From assembly GCA_031841125.1 (NCBI GenBank), contig CM063109.1, positions 844,321 to 908,320 of the forward strand: DNA of 64,000 nt, written 5' to 3'. The notes below the pieces were generated by a model. That model searched no databases and was not told the DNA's origin. It worked only from the letters and a program-made list of their open reading frames with translations. A program made the position numbers and the translations under genes. The DNA comes from Acanthococcus lagerstroemiae (Eukaryota > Arthropoda > Insecta > Hemiptera > Eriococcidae). This document shows positions 12,127 to 23,000 of the stretch, piece by piece (position 1 is the stretch's first letter; each line of letters begins with the position of its first letter).

Positions 12127-12187
<61 letters not shown>

Positions 12188-12415
12188 CCTTTTTCCTTCT
12201 AATTTGCTCCCCACCCGAGTCCTAAAATCCGCCCTTTTCGAGCATTACTTCAGAGACGTCGGGGAGGCTGTTAGGGCTGTCTTAGCCCTCTTCCCTACTG
12301 GCCGAAAAACCGGCCTATGCCGAGAAAATTCTGGCGAGTTGCTACGTGTGCTCGAACCGGGGACCTCCGGATTCTGAGACCAACGCGCTATCCACTCGGC
12401 CAACCAGACCTCTAG
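12127..12415 (-). mobile_element. tRNA-derived SINE with (GA)n tail
   Basis: Read on the minus strand, the head has TGGCCGAGTGG (polymerase III A box) and GGTTCGAG (B box) about 40 bases apart. The loop between them reads CTCAGAA. This fits a leucine/serine-class tRNA ancestor, with CAG as the likely anticodon. The body follows, and the element ends in a (GA)n tail, seen as (TC)n at 12127-12184. A 13-bp direct repeat, ATGTTTTTCGTTT, flanks it at 12114-12126 and 12416-12428. A second, partial copy of the body is at 63176-63217. Retrotransposition in trans by a non-LTR element is inferred. Confidence 0.85.
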
Positions 12416-12428
12416 ATGTTTTTCGTTT

Positions 12429-13264
12429 ACGACGAACCGTAATATGCTGACATGAGCTCTTCACTTGCAATAAAACAAAAGATATGTTCCAAAAGAAAAT
12501 TCGAGAATTCTAGGTTTCTGGGTCTCGAAACTCCAAATACCGACGCGTCCTCGGTTGTATGTATGACATAATGTACTAAGCGTCATTTCAAATCACTGAA
12601 GTACTGTGCTACAGCGATACAGGAAACGACATCGTTGAGTAGAATCTTTCAACGATATGCAGTGGAGCTTAGTACAGTTTGTCATAATATAACCGACGAT
12701 ATCGAATTATCGAGCATGCGAATCATTTTGTTGTTCCCTGTCAGGGCGTGCCGGATGTAAGATTTTTGGGCACTGGGGTCCAAGTTTGGTGGAGTCCCCT
12801 CTCTTTTTTTTTTGAGGATTGGTAATTTTCCAAAAGGTCGGGATGTGTTTTCATAGTGCATTTTTCGTTCATATGGGTAACCGATCGGCAATTGACAGAC
12901 AACTAGTGTTTTTATTTTATTTTGGTTTCTTTATTTGATGGGACCTGGAGGCCCTGTTTCCTGTTATAAACTCGCAAGTCAGAACTACGGTACCTAAATA
13001 GTTCCTCGGTTTCAGCGTTATATTTTACTTGAGGGTGCTGTAACTTTGGTTTATACAAATTAGATTTAGCCTTTGTAAACATCTTGGATGAATAGGTATA
13101 CGTTCTCGTACCCAATTCTTTACTGATACAACGAAGTATATCCCCCTGTCAAGGTGTCCGGTCGAGGACCACAGATCATATTTCCCGATCATTCGCTTTT
13201 TTCACGTCATGTCGCATGTCCTTTTCTCCCGAATTCACGAGCATGTTGTCGTACCTTGTTTCAG
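12429..13264. other. no gene seen; likely intron upstream of the ELOVL exon
   Basis: Contains a CAGGGCGTGCCGGATGTAAG-like patch at 12743 that resembles a hAT terminus, but I found no partner. The last 30 bases before 13265 are pyrimidine-rich and end in TTTCAG, as expected of a splice acceptor. Confidence 0.5.
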
Positions 13265-13455
13265 ATCCGCGAGTCAAGTCATGGCCGATGATGACCAGTC
13301 CGTTACCGACCTTATTCATTTGTTTGTTTTACGCGTATTTTTCACGAGTTCTGGGACCAGCCATTATGGAAAACAGGAAACCTTTTATGCTGAGAAAAAC
13401 GCTCATATATTATAACGCCTTCCAAACCTTATTTAGCGCGTGGATATTTTATGAA
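13265..13455 (+). CDS. ELOVL fatty acid elongase, internal exon
   Basis: This exon encodes part of a very-long-chain fatty acid elongase, the ER membrane enzyme that condenses malonyl-CoA with acyl-CoA. The frame is entered at phase 1 (the G of the first Asp codon comes from the previous exon). It reads DPRVKSWPMMTSPLPTLFIC, then a hydrophobic first membrane segment, LGPAIMENRKPFMLRKTLIY, and NAFQTLFSAWIFYE. DPRxxxWP, LGPxxMxNRKPF and YN-FQ are hallmarks of the ELO family N-terminal third. The exon starts after TTGTTTCAG and ends in phase 0 at GAA|GTAAGTA, both good splice sites. The HxxHH catalytic exon and the first exon are not visible in the window, so introns must be long. The family has many insect paralogues (cuticular lipids, wax, pheromones); I cannot say which one this is. 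Confidence 0.9.
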
Positions 13456-14913
13456 GTAAGTACCTACAATGGCGTATTTCTATTCGTTTATTCGTTTCTT
13501 TACTTACTTTATTTACGAGTATTTATTTCAATTTTTAACCTAAATTATAAGTTCTATGTATTTGGAGATCAGTATAGGAGTACGTAAACGTATCTATCCC
13601 CTGAATTAACCCATATCGTTAATGGCCGGCCGTTGATACGAACTTTCAAAACTTTCGAGCATTCGCGTTATTGACCGAAAATTAACGTAAATGTTGTTAA
13701 GTTGAATAATCTCTACTAAATGATGCAATTTATCCCGCTTGTTGTATTACTAGATTCGACCTTGTTGATATACCGATATCGGCTACTTCCGATCTCCGCA
13801 TTGAACTGAAGTGTATGAAGTTCTACTAAAATAATTGACAAGTATTAGCGAAATTCTCTTCAATGTGGCGTATCACCTGCTAAATTTGAGCATGATTGAG
13901 GGATTACAACGAATCGGTTGAGGTATAATGTTTCAGGATTCGAGGAAAGTTGTATTATGCCCAGAGAAGGTATCTATTGGTCATTAAAAAAAAAAATTGT
14001 ACAGTAATCAGCTAATGAGTAAAATTCAGCGAGTATGAATGAAGTAGAAAGAAAGAATAGGAGTGACATTTTCATATAAGGTACGGAAGCAACAGAAAAG
14101 TAGGTAAGCGACCGTGCAAAAATATTTTGAGGCTACTAAAAAATTGGATAAAGGTCATCTAAAATCATAATCTTTTACTTATCAATTCTAGTAGGTAGAT
14201 ACACTGTATGCGATTCGCGTAAACTTTGAGTTCATTATGTACCGTATTAATGTAGACCAGTTTCAAAAAATAGAAAATTAAATAAACATTATTTTTAGAA
14301 TAAGAAGCACTTTTCCGGCCCCAGCGCAATAACTAATCAAAAAATCGCGTATTTGTTTCATCCTGTTGTTTATACGGGAAGAATTTAACCTATGTGCCTG
14401 CATTATGAAGTATGTATACGTTTAGCCCGGTCCTTTTCGTGACAGATCGAGGGTCTTTTCTTTTCAAATCGAAAAAGAGAATGCTCCTTTCCGAATGGAA
14501 CGAAAAGAATCGTTTCTTTTTCAAAAGAACCAGATGAAACGAGGCCATATCTAGGATTTCTGAGCCCCGAAACCCAAGCTTAGCCTAGCCCTCTCCCACC
14601 TTTCTAGAATTGATCATTTTCGGTGGGAGATCAGCAAACAGATGGTGTTTTTTTCTTGTGTTTTTTTTAACCCTCTGCTAGTAAGCGCTCCAGGGCTCGG
14701 GTCTTGTGGATACACCCTTAAATCAGGCCCAGAAGGAACAACCGTTCCTTCTCCAAAGGAACAGAACAGAACGGCATGGAACTCTAGGCATCACGAAAAC
14801 GGTCAGCGGCCTTTTTATACCTCAGGAATACCTCCGAATCGCCTTATCGCTTTTTGTTTTCGTTCTTCTACGCAGTACGAGAATCGTATCGATCGTTCTT
14901 CATTTTTCTCCAA
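13456..14913. other. probable ELOVL intron; no gene seen
   Basis: Begins with GTAAGTA. AT-rich with no further ELOVL exon visible. A segment at 14440-14780 repeats GGAACAGAAC- and AAAGGAAC-like purine words on both strands but has no clear ends. Confidence 0.5.
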
Positions 14914-14918
14914 TATTC

Positions 14919-15199
14919 TAGGGTGACCAGTTTCTGGAAAACCGGGAAATGTTAGGGAATGTGAGCGCACGTGGAGAAGTCAAGGAAAAGTTGGCGAATT
15001 TTGAAAGAAAATCGAAAAAGTTAGTGAATTTTAAAGAAAATTTTATGATGTGGAAGTATTGTACAATTTTCTCTGTCAGACTCAATTGAATCTTTTTTTT
15101 AATATAAATAATTTGTTCGTTATGAAAAAGTTGGAAAATGGACTGGAAAAATCTGGAAAAGTCAGGGAATTTTTTCTTAGGAAAAAACTGGCCACCCTG
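14919..15199. mobile_element. non-autonomous TIR element, 281 bp
   Basis: Ends TAGGGTGACCAGT and ACTGGCCACCCTG are imperfect inverted repeats, flanked by the 5-bp direct repeat TATTC (14914-14918 and 15200-15204). The interior repeats GGGAA, GTCAGGGAAT and GGAAAAGT words like the elements at 2028-2402 and 28774-29632. It is non-coding. Confidence 0.75.
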
Positions 15200-15554
15200 T
15201 ATTCGGGAGAGTTCATCATTTTATCTGTCGAGAAAATGCCTGTTTGCAGCAAGTAATTCGTATAATTAATTGGTAGATTTTAATGGAAAAATACGTTCTG
15301 AAATTGCTAATAGGTATGTATTTTTATCGGCAATTTTGTCACTAAAATTGTATCTGATAACTGTGTAATAGAATGCAAGGAGAGCGTGTCTGCAAGAAAG
15401 TTGTTTCGTAGGAAACGAATTTGAAGGTTGCACCGTTGGCTCAAATTTTGGTGCCAGAAATTTCTGATACATATCAATGAAGTGGGTATTAATGACCTTT
15501 AGTTAACAAAATCTGTCGGAAGATGGCACAACAGTGCGAATGCAGAAGTACAAC

Positions 15555-16300
15555 GTTGGATACTCATTTGCGAGCGGGTCGCAATGGATATTGCAGGACC
15601 ATTCCCGCCCTCAGATGCTGGAAACCGGTGTGTTGTGTGTAGGCGATTACTTCAGTAAATGGCCTGAAGTATACCCGATGCCAACACAGGACGCTGACAG
15701 AGAATTGGATCACACGTTATGGTGTCCCACTGGAGCTACATACAGACCAGGGGAGGAACTTCGAATCCAAGTTATTCGAAGAAGTATGTCAGCTTCTGGG
15801 AATTCGAAAGACGTGAACTACTCCGCTGCATCCGCAATCCGACGGCATGGTTGAACGATTCAACCGGACGCTCAAGGAATATCTGGCCAAAGTCCTTGCT
15901 GAGCACCAAAGAGACTGGGACCAACACATCCCGTTGTTTCTGTTGGCCTACAGATCAGCGGTCCATAAAAGTAGGTAGCACACTCCCGCAAACGTCGTCT
16001 TTGGCCGGGATTTACGATTACCGTGCGATCTGGAGTTCGGAACTCCACCTCAACAGCCGCAACTGGTGGACGAGTTTGTTAGCCATATGAGAGAAAAGCT
16101 CGACTCTACTCATCGCATGGTCCGAAATCACTTGCGAATTGCCGACGATCGGATGAAGACTCGCTACGACATCAAAGCCATGGAGGCCGGGCTTCCAGGC
16201 TGGGGATCCTGTCTAGTTTTACAATCCGCAACGAAAGAGAGGATGGAACTCGAACCTACAGAGTCATTGGGAAGGACCATACATCGTACTCAAACGGATC
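15555..16300 (+). pseudogene. gypsy (Ty3-type) integrase, degraded
   Basis: The integrase would insert element cDNA into chromosomes. The core begins VAMDIAGPFPP (15578-15610) with FSKWPEVYPMPT. After a frame change near 15700-15720 it continues with ELHTDQGRNFES, HPQSDGMVERFNRTLKEYL and a LFLLAYRSAVH block. The three acidic catalytic residues (MDIAG, HTDQG, MVERF) are all retained. It is broken by the frame change, TGA at 15814-15816 (consistent with an arginine CGA codon hit at CpG) and TAG at 15976-15978. The C-terminal chromatin/DNA-binding part follows to about 16250. Everything upstream (gag, protease, RT, RNase H) is missing. Confidence 0.85.
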
Positions 16301-16427
16301 AACGATGTTGTATACCGGATTCGGAAGCTTGGTGGTAGACGAGCCGAAGTCGTGCACCTTGATCGTATGGCAGTCTGGCATGGTGACCATGAAGAAGGTC
16401 TGGAGACTGGTCGAGACGTCCAAGTTT

Positions 16428-16440
16428 AAGGAGGTGGCAG
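16428..16440 (+). other. polypurine tract of gypsy element
   Basis: A purine-rich AAGGAGGTGGCAG run ends exactly where the LTR begins with TGTGG. In LTR retrotransposons such a tract primes plus-strand DNA synthesis. Confidence 0.7.
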
Positions 16441-16721
16441 TGTGGCGAATAATCCCGAACGTTCGAGATAAACGAAGGAAGATCGACACGTTCCGAGCAA
16501 CAGAATAGAAGTTCGATATCGAAAGCGATAAGAAGTTTCGCCGATAATGCCGGGATATATAAGAGCCGCTGGCCGACACCGTATAGTCTAGTTTTGTATG
16601 CGATAAATTGTGGTGTTTTCATGCGATTTAGCTACTTTTCTCTGCGTTGTATTATAGTGTGTTAAATTGAAAGTTCTTTTTACATGTTTTCGTGCGTTTT
16701 TTCGGTGCGAATCTCGTTACA
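16441..16721 (+). mobile_element. gypsy 3' LTR
   Basis: Starts TGTGGCGAAT and ends GTTACA, giving the TG...CA form. It contains a CGAACGTTCG palindrome at 16456-16465, a TATATAA box at 16556-16562, GCCGCTGG just downstream, and CTAGTTTTGTATGCGATAA near the expected transcription start. The same landmarks in the same order appear in the diverged solo LTR at 44641-44880, which supports the borders. No 5' LTR is present in the window. Confidence 0.8.
16556..16562 (+). promoter_or_regulatory. TATA box of the gypsy LTR
   Basis: TATATAA lies 115 bp into the LTR and is followed 31 bp later by the CTAGTTTTG block shared with the second LTR (TATAAA at 44727-44732 there). The conserved spacing argues for a real U3 promoter. 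Confidence 0.65.
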
Positions 16722-18438
16722 TTTTGCTGATTTCCAATCTAAGTTTGAAATTACATGTACTTTCAATTTTTTTGTGAATAATTAGCTTTTACAAAGACCC
16801 AAAATGTTATTTTTATTTCGTGTTTTTCGGGTCTGTTTTTGAACCTTGTTGATATTTATTTGATAAAATTTGCATTTGACTTTTTTTTTGGCACAATATG
16901 GTTAGTTTATATGCAGAAAGACGTCCTATTTTACATTTTTTGACATTACTAAAGATAAATATCTTACCCGTATGCTGATTTTAAATATGATCTTAAATTT
17001 GCTATAATAAGCCTACCTTTGTTTTAAATTGAGCATTATAACGCCAAAAATTCTAAATTTTATGAAACCAAACCAGGAATATCTACTTATGGACCAATTT
17101 TTGTGCTGAATTTTGAGTATTCCTAGTTATATGTATCCAAAAATACGAAAATTTTCGACCCCGTCCCTCAGACCTCGCGAGCCTAGGCGTAATTCTTTTA
17201 ACTGAGAATTGAGTGACGTTACTTTCGTATAATATAAATAATAACTTACGGGGGCATCTCGTCTAAAATGAGAAAATTTATTAAATTGGGGCCACCCTAA
17301 GGTATATTAGTTATTATTTACTAGTCAAAATAAGTTTCTGTCCGAATGTACTTTTACGCCATTATCAAGGTACATGAATTTACAAACCATAAAAATTTGT
17401 CTGAGCAAGACTGTAAGCGCTCGTGTGACTCCGCATATCGATAAATCGCTGCAGGGCCGTATAGTCGCAAGCCGACGGGGACGGCTAGGCAGCCCTGGTC
17501 CTTGTAGACTTACTTTCTTGTGAACTGATTAACATAAAGTTACTAATTTATCCTCTGCGGAACTAAGTAAAAATTTTAATATTTTTGTTGATAATCTTAT
17601 ACTTGTATACAAAATGAAGCGGATTTGAAACTAGGTGGGAATTCATCCTGTTTTAAAAAAACAGAACCGCAAGAATGTTCGTTTGAAAAAACTGAAACTG
17701 TTCTTTACCGAATTCTCCATCCATTCGAGGAGTTACTTTTTTCTCAAACGCTGGTATTTTTTACTGTTCGCTAAAATGCTCTTCTATTTCAAATGGAAAT
17801 ACGTAGTATTCGCGAAAATGTTCGCCGAACTTGTTCGCGGAAATGTTCGCCGAACTTGTTCGCGGAAATGTTCGCCGAACTTGTTCGCGGAAATGTTTAG
17901 TTCACGTGTGGACGCAGCTTTACAGGTGGGGGGACACGAAAATAACAAAATTATGTACTTACTACACGAGGTTGGTTTTTTCGTCGCTTGGCATAATATC
18001 TCACTCGTGGTTTTTCATTATTTTTGTCTTATTTTTGTGGTTGTCTAGTTGTATGTTACTACATAGGTTAGTACTGACCTTTAGAAAAGACGTAGCCTTC
18101 TTCGAAAGTATGAGGTATAAGGAATGAAAACGTTTTATTTCATTGCTTTTCCTCATCAGTATTATTGAATACTGTAGGCAATAAATTTAAATACCGTAGT
18201 CTACATATAACGTTATTTCTCGGATTAACATCATTGACTGTAACCAGTGATGCAAGCTGCTCAAGCATATTAGCGCGTTTTCCAAACTGTTTCGGTAAAA
18301 TATTTCACCGAGTTCAGTAGAGATTTAAGGTGAGGAATGAATGAGCTGACTTTACTTTTCTCATCTTTTCTGTTTAGAAGACTACGTGCAGTTTGGATAA
18401 ATCGATAACGATCCAAAAGTAACCCCTCTAAGCCCATA
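16722..18438. other. no gene seen; includes a 25-bp minisatellite
   Basis: AT-rich DNA after the LTR. Contains three perfect 25-bp tandem copies at 17821-17895. The 78-137 residue frames over 17635-18127 are created by that repeat and by AT-rich runs, and resemble nothing I know. Confidence 0.45.
17821..17895. repeat. minisatellite, 3 perfect copies of 25 bp
   Basis: The unit TTCGCCGAACTTGTTCGCGG plus AAATG occurs at 17821-17845, 17846-17870 and 17871-17895 without a mismatch. A partial unit precedes it (17811-17820) and a truncated one follows. A TGTGGACGCAGC word lies just downstream at 17908. Confidence 0.95.
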
Positions 18439-19273
18439 TCTTAGGAACCACTCAAGTTTCAAAAAATGGAACGAAGTTCATTTGAAAGAGAATTTTACAT
18501 ACGTTTCTAAAACACTATTTACATTTCAACATAGTTGCTATCAAGTTCGATGTATCGCTGCCAACGCTCAGTCAGTTTTCCAACTTCGTTTTCGTACGAT
18601 TCAGCCGGCTGTTCTCAAAAAAATCTCGACAATGGGGACTTCAATTCGTAATGCGATGCAAAACGATACATTTTTAAATATTTTTTTAAATACCTGAATC
18701 GATAAAAATCGCTAGGAACAAGGTCGAGGCTACAATGAGAGTACGGAACAATTTCGTAATGCGACTCCTCTAACCTGGCTCGAGTGCGTGCTGCGGCGTA
18801 TGGTCTCGCGTTGTCCTGTTGCAGTTTGCAGTAAGCAGGTACCGCTGGCAGGTCGAACACTGACTGGGCTGTCAAAGTCTTCTGGTACTTCTCAGCATTA
18901 ATTTGGCGCCCGAATTTTTTGATCAAGTTTGGCAACAATTTTATCCCTTTTCGGCAATCTTGGGGGCCTTGACCGAGGTTTACCCAGTAATTGTTTCTCT
19001 TGCCCACATCCGTACTGTACTGAAATTAAAACCCTAATCCCCAAAACGCGCCTTTAATCGTCGAAGAATCTCAACCGGCGTAGCACCTTCATGCATCAAA
19101 AATTTTTGTATATATCGAGCAGCAGTAGACAGTTTTTGTTTCGGACACATGTTTCGCGAACAAAAGCGCATATATATGGAACTGACCCGAGTATGGCCCC
19201 TCGTTTTGAAGCTATCGAGTTTATCTTTCCAGAGAGCACGCGCGCACTCTTCCAGGTCTAGTGGTTCCTCAGA
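18439..19273 (-). mobile_element. mariner-like element, internally deleted, 835 bp
   Basis: Inverted termini TCTTAGGAACCACT (18439-18452) and AGTGGTTCCTCAGA (19260-19273) are flanked by TA on both sides, as expected for Tc1/mariner insertions. The length is well under the roughly 1.3 kb of a full mariner. It carries transposase remains on the minus strand. Confidence 0.8.
18615..19160 (-). pseudogene. mariner transposase, decayed
   Basis: Reading minus, the upstream part (19160-19030) has an HEGATPVEILRRLKARFGD helix-turn-helix block followed by STVRMW, typical of mariner DNA-binding domains. The frame then shifts. The downstream part reads LQQDNARPY (second catalytic Asp), then PYSHCSLDLVPSDFYRF (third catalytic Asp region) and ends at 18615. 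The first catalytic Asp region is absent, apparently lost in the internal deletion. A stop also interrupts the helix-turn-helix segment. It cannot encode an active enzyme. Confidence 0.8.
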
Positions 19274-21900
19274 TATCGGCTTGTAGGGGTTTCTTCTTGT
19301 ATATTAAAATGAAATTATTTTCATTCTCGGGAAAACGATCGTAGATGCCGTAGAAATTAATAGCTGTAATATGAATTTTAGCTCCGTACATATTAATTTA
19401 TTTATTTTACTAACTTACCTGACGAGCAGAAAACCATTGATTAAATGTGTGCTTAATTACTTGCGCGTTCTTGAGCGCAAATTCAACGGGCACATTCGCA
19501 ATTTATAGACACATGCTCGACTCTGGATTTATATATGACCGTAACCAAAGACTCTACAAGCCTGTTTACCCCAAAAATACTCGCAAGTCTCGCCGTGTGT
19601 CGAGCTGTCGACAATTTGTCCTGCAAGAAGTTCTTGGTTTGGTGTTTAGCCATCGTGGACGGAAAACGAAGTATAGATAGGCCACATGTCGTCAACACAG
19701 TTCTGAATGAACGCATACTCGGACGAATATTGTAAGTTCGGTCATCTTATTCGACGCACGATATCTCGCAGATTGCGCAGATTGAGTGTTCCTCCAGGTA
19801 ATCTCTTCATTGGGGTTTTTGCCCAGCAAATACCCCTATTCGTTCTTCACTTTCTTTTTTCTTTCTCTCTTGAAGCGTATGTTTGAACTTCCTCGCTTGT
19901 TTATCAAAGCTTGCATATCGTTCCAATAGGTGATAATTCAATATTGTGCAATGTAACAGATCATAGACGCAAACAGAGAGGTCTAGCCTCCTTCCCCAGT
20001 AAAACATTTCTAAATTATGCCAGCGAAAATATGTATTTTAGCATTGTTAGATCTTGTCCGCCCTTTATTCCCCCTCCCCACGCCACTACAGTTCGGCTAT
20101 TTGCGCTTATGTGAAAGGTAATCTTTCTGTAGTTTCTTCCATTTCGGTAATGGTGTAATAATAGGTGACTGGTGACAGGTTTAGTAATCTGTTAAGTTGG
20201 GTGCTAGTGGCAGTGTGACGTTGTAGTGGGTGCAAGAATATCAATGTGTATACGTACTGAAAGTTGTCCGAACGATAACTCGAGGAGGAGTCAAGCTATG
20301 TGAATTTGCTGTGTGCATCGGTAGAGCATAGCTAGAAATAGAACGCTATTGATTCGCAGCTACATATATCCAATAGGAAGCGAGATTTTCACGGTTTTCC
20401 GGCGCGATTTTTGGTTTCTCCGTCGAACCTCGTATTCACCGGCGTGTTGAACGAGGTGTAAAGTAACGATAGCGTGCCATTGGGACCCCGACGGGTCACG
20501 AACTCGTCAGTGAGCACGATGCAATCAATGGGAGATGCAGTTATTCCGGGGATCCACAAATAATTTTTGTGGGAAACTCATAAAGGCTGATGAACTTATA
20601 AAACTATTGAAAGGAAAAGAAAAACTGACGTGGAGGTGCCTGTGAAAGAAACGCTGATTTTTGAAAATGCTTTTTACTTTCTTTGTTGGCCGTTATGTGC
20701 CTTTTTTCGTGACAGCAACGGTAATCACGATGTTACTGTACAGCTACACACATGGCGGACGAATTAGAAACTCCACAAATCAGCTTTTGTGACGCGCTTC
20801 AGCTGTATCACAGAATCTGATACCTATTACTAAGTCAAAGAAGCTGATTTATTTGCATTTCTAGTCCGTCGGTAATGTTTTTATATGTACAGAGGATGCA
20901 TCCTGGTTGCCGTTGTTGTTACGAAGAAATTTTTTTTCGTAGCAAAGTTACATTGAGGGATCAGAGGTTACAGTTCTGTGGTTTCTGCAAGTTGTCGATT
21001 GCCCGTGTAATTTCCTTTGTTTTCGGTAATTAAAAATGTTTGCGTTGGAAGTGTACTGAAAACTGAAATGTAGATCGAAACACGCTCGCAATTTTATAAT
21101 GCAAGTAAATCGAGCGCGTTTATTACGAAATAAAATGCTGGAAAACACGCACCCGCGATCATTACTTTTGTTTTACAGTCCCCCTTCCTCTTCTTAATGC
21201 CGGTACCTAGGGTTCGTGATTTTAATGTGCCCGAAAAATGTTATTCAAATTTTGCACCCAAAATCTCTCGTGTATCTACCTACTTTGCAGCAGTTTCAAG
21301 GTTACTGTAGTTATTACAACGTAAATGTTTACGCCTCGTGTGTTAATACAGTTTCCGGTTTAAAAGAAAGAAAGAGAATTAAATAACAATCTGAGCGTAA
21401 TATGAAATAATCCTTTCTTTGTTCCGGAAAATATTTTTCAAGTTGGTCTTATTGCCAAATTCGAATTTGAAATGAGTTCAGTAGTTCTTAAACCACGGTT
21501 CGTCAATGCTAAATTTCCTGAGAATTGTACTCGTAGCAAAAGCGTGTGTCAGGTTGTCTTCTTTTGGTATTTTATTCCTGAGTATGTCGAAATCAATTTA
21601 AATTGTGGAACTTTTTAAACTATATGTACAATACAAATACAATCGGCATTTGTAGTCAGGTATCTGGCTACTACCTACTACATACTAGGGTTAAAAAATG
21701 ACCGAATAAATGAATTCAGTCAAGTATTGGTTGAACGCCATGTTGGAAAAATTGAGGGGGGAAGAGAGGAGTGAAGATGTAGGACTAAATTTTAGTGAAT
21801 TACTTTTCGGGATATTAAGGTCCTAGTGAACCTACAAAATGTCACAGTTAAGAATCTAGCTCATCAAAAAAAATTCCAAGGCTCCATATCGTGTATGTTA
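19274..21900. other. no gene seen
   Basis: Frames such as 19535-19735 (66 codons) show nothing recognisable. A GC-richer patch at 20330-20560 has balanced composition and could hold an untranslated exon, but no splice sites or protein motif support that. A short hairpin with a TTTTTTTT loop lies near 20920-20942. Confidence 0.4.
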
Positions 21901-21919
21901 CCGACAGTTTGTAAATTCC

Positions 21920-21957
21920 GGCAGTTTATAAACTACCTAGGTAATTTATAAACTGCC
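21920..21957. repeat. 38-bp near-perfect palindrome
   Basis: GGCAGTTTATAAACTACC, then TAGG, then TAATTTATAAACTGCC reads the same on both strands apart from one base pair. It is centred on CCTAGG. Degenerate copies of the half-site (ACAGTTTGTAAATT, GATAGTTTATAAG) lie within 90 bp. It sits just past the broken end of the copia element. Confidence 0.85.
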
Positions 21958-21984
21958 AGCAGTATGTAAATAGATCTATTATTT

Positions 21985-22757
21985 TTATAGACTACCCTGA
22001 TAGTTTATAAGATCTCTTTCGATTCTCATACCAAGAAAAGACTTCAGTTCTCCTAGATCTGTCATTTTAAACACCTTACCAAGGCCTGCTTTCACTTTGG
22101 ACAGTCTGTACTGACTGTTTAAGGCTATTAACATATTGTCTACATACAGGAGTAGGATTACTACATCAGACTTGGATTTTGGATGTGAATAGGCATGGTT
22201 CACAATCGTCATTAGTAATACCTAGTTTTAATGCATCTTCAGTGAATTTCTCATTCCACTTCTTTGGGCTTATTTTCAAACCATATAATGCACGCTTCAG
22301 ATGACAGACTTTTCTGTTTTGGACCTCTGGAGGACAATCATAACCGTCGGGGGGTTTCATGTAAATTTCTCTGTCTCCCAACTCTTGAGTTTAAGAACGC
22401 AGTCATGACATCTAGTTGAGCGGCGTGAAGATCAAACTTGTTGATTATTGTGAGAACCGCCCTCACTATTGGTGATTGGGACACAGGCGCATATGTTTCA
22501 CCCAGCCTGTAGACATTTCTGTCATTAAATCCTTGGATCACCAGTCTCCCTTTAAATTTCATTTTACCCTCTGGAGTCTGTTTGCGCTGAAATACCCATT
22601 TGGAGTCAATCAGGTTCAATCTGCTACCATCGGATATTTTCTCGGGTTTGTTAACTAGGGTCCAAATATCGTTTTCTTTCATTAAAAGGAGTTCTTCATC
22701 TACAGCCCTCTTCCATGCTTGATGTTGAGGCGTTCTCATTGCTTCAGAATAACTCAT
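21985..22757 (-). pseudogene. copia-like reverse transcriptase, truncated
   Basis: Would copy element RNA to DNA. Overlapping frames at 22757-22338, 22381-22166 and 22212-21985 encode KWVFQRKQTPEGKMKFKGRL, LDVMTAFLNS, LKRALYGLKISPKKW and LLLYVDNMLIA. The last is the YVDD-type catalytic box with the second Asp changed to Asn (codon 22135-22137, in a context where CpG became CpA). The protein ends with FLGMRIERD. Two frameshifts are needed to connect the pieces. The RNase H domain that should follow is missing. Confidence 0.87.
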
Positions 22758-23000
22758 CAGATCTCCTTATATTTGTGCTATCAGACAGTAACGTTTATAA
22801 TCTTGCTTAACATCGGAGTCTTCTTTAGTTGAGGGTATGATCAGGAGATTGCATGAGCTGATATCATTGATACATCTACCAGGATTACAGTCATCATCGC
22901 AAAAGTATAGTTAGCATTTTTCAGAATCTTTGATTGGCTTTGGAGTCCTTCTCTTTTCGGTGTTGATTCATCAGAGTCATTCTTCAAAATTATTTCAGGA

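Noticed and set aside
12096..12377. Open frame of 93 codons starting in the (TC)n run
   Set aside because: Its Ser-Leu repeat is the microsatellite read through; the locus is a SINE.
12340..12415. tRNA gene
   Set aside because: It has A- and B-box-like words, but the anticodon stem is mismatched, the acceptor stem does not close and a target duplication shows it is a SINE head.
20500..20562. Short ATG-initiated exon (MQSMGDAVIPGIHK-like)
   Set aside because: Only 14 codons before a stop, with no splice sites or similarity.
22135..22137. APOBEC-type G-to-A hypermutation in the copia element
   Set aside because: The substitutions sit at CpG, including C-to-T on the sense strand (CGA to TGA), and recur in other families. 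CpG deamination explains them better.
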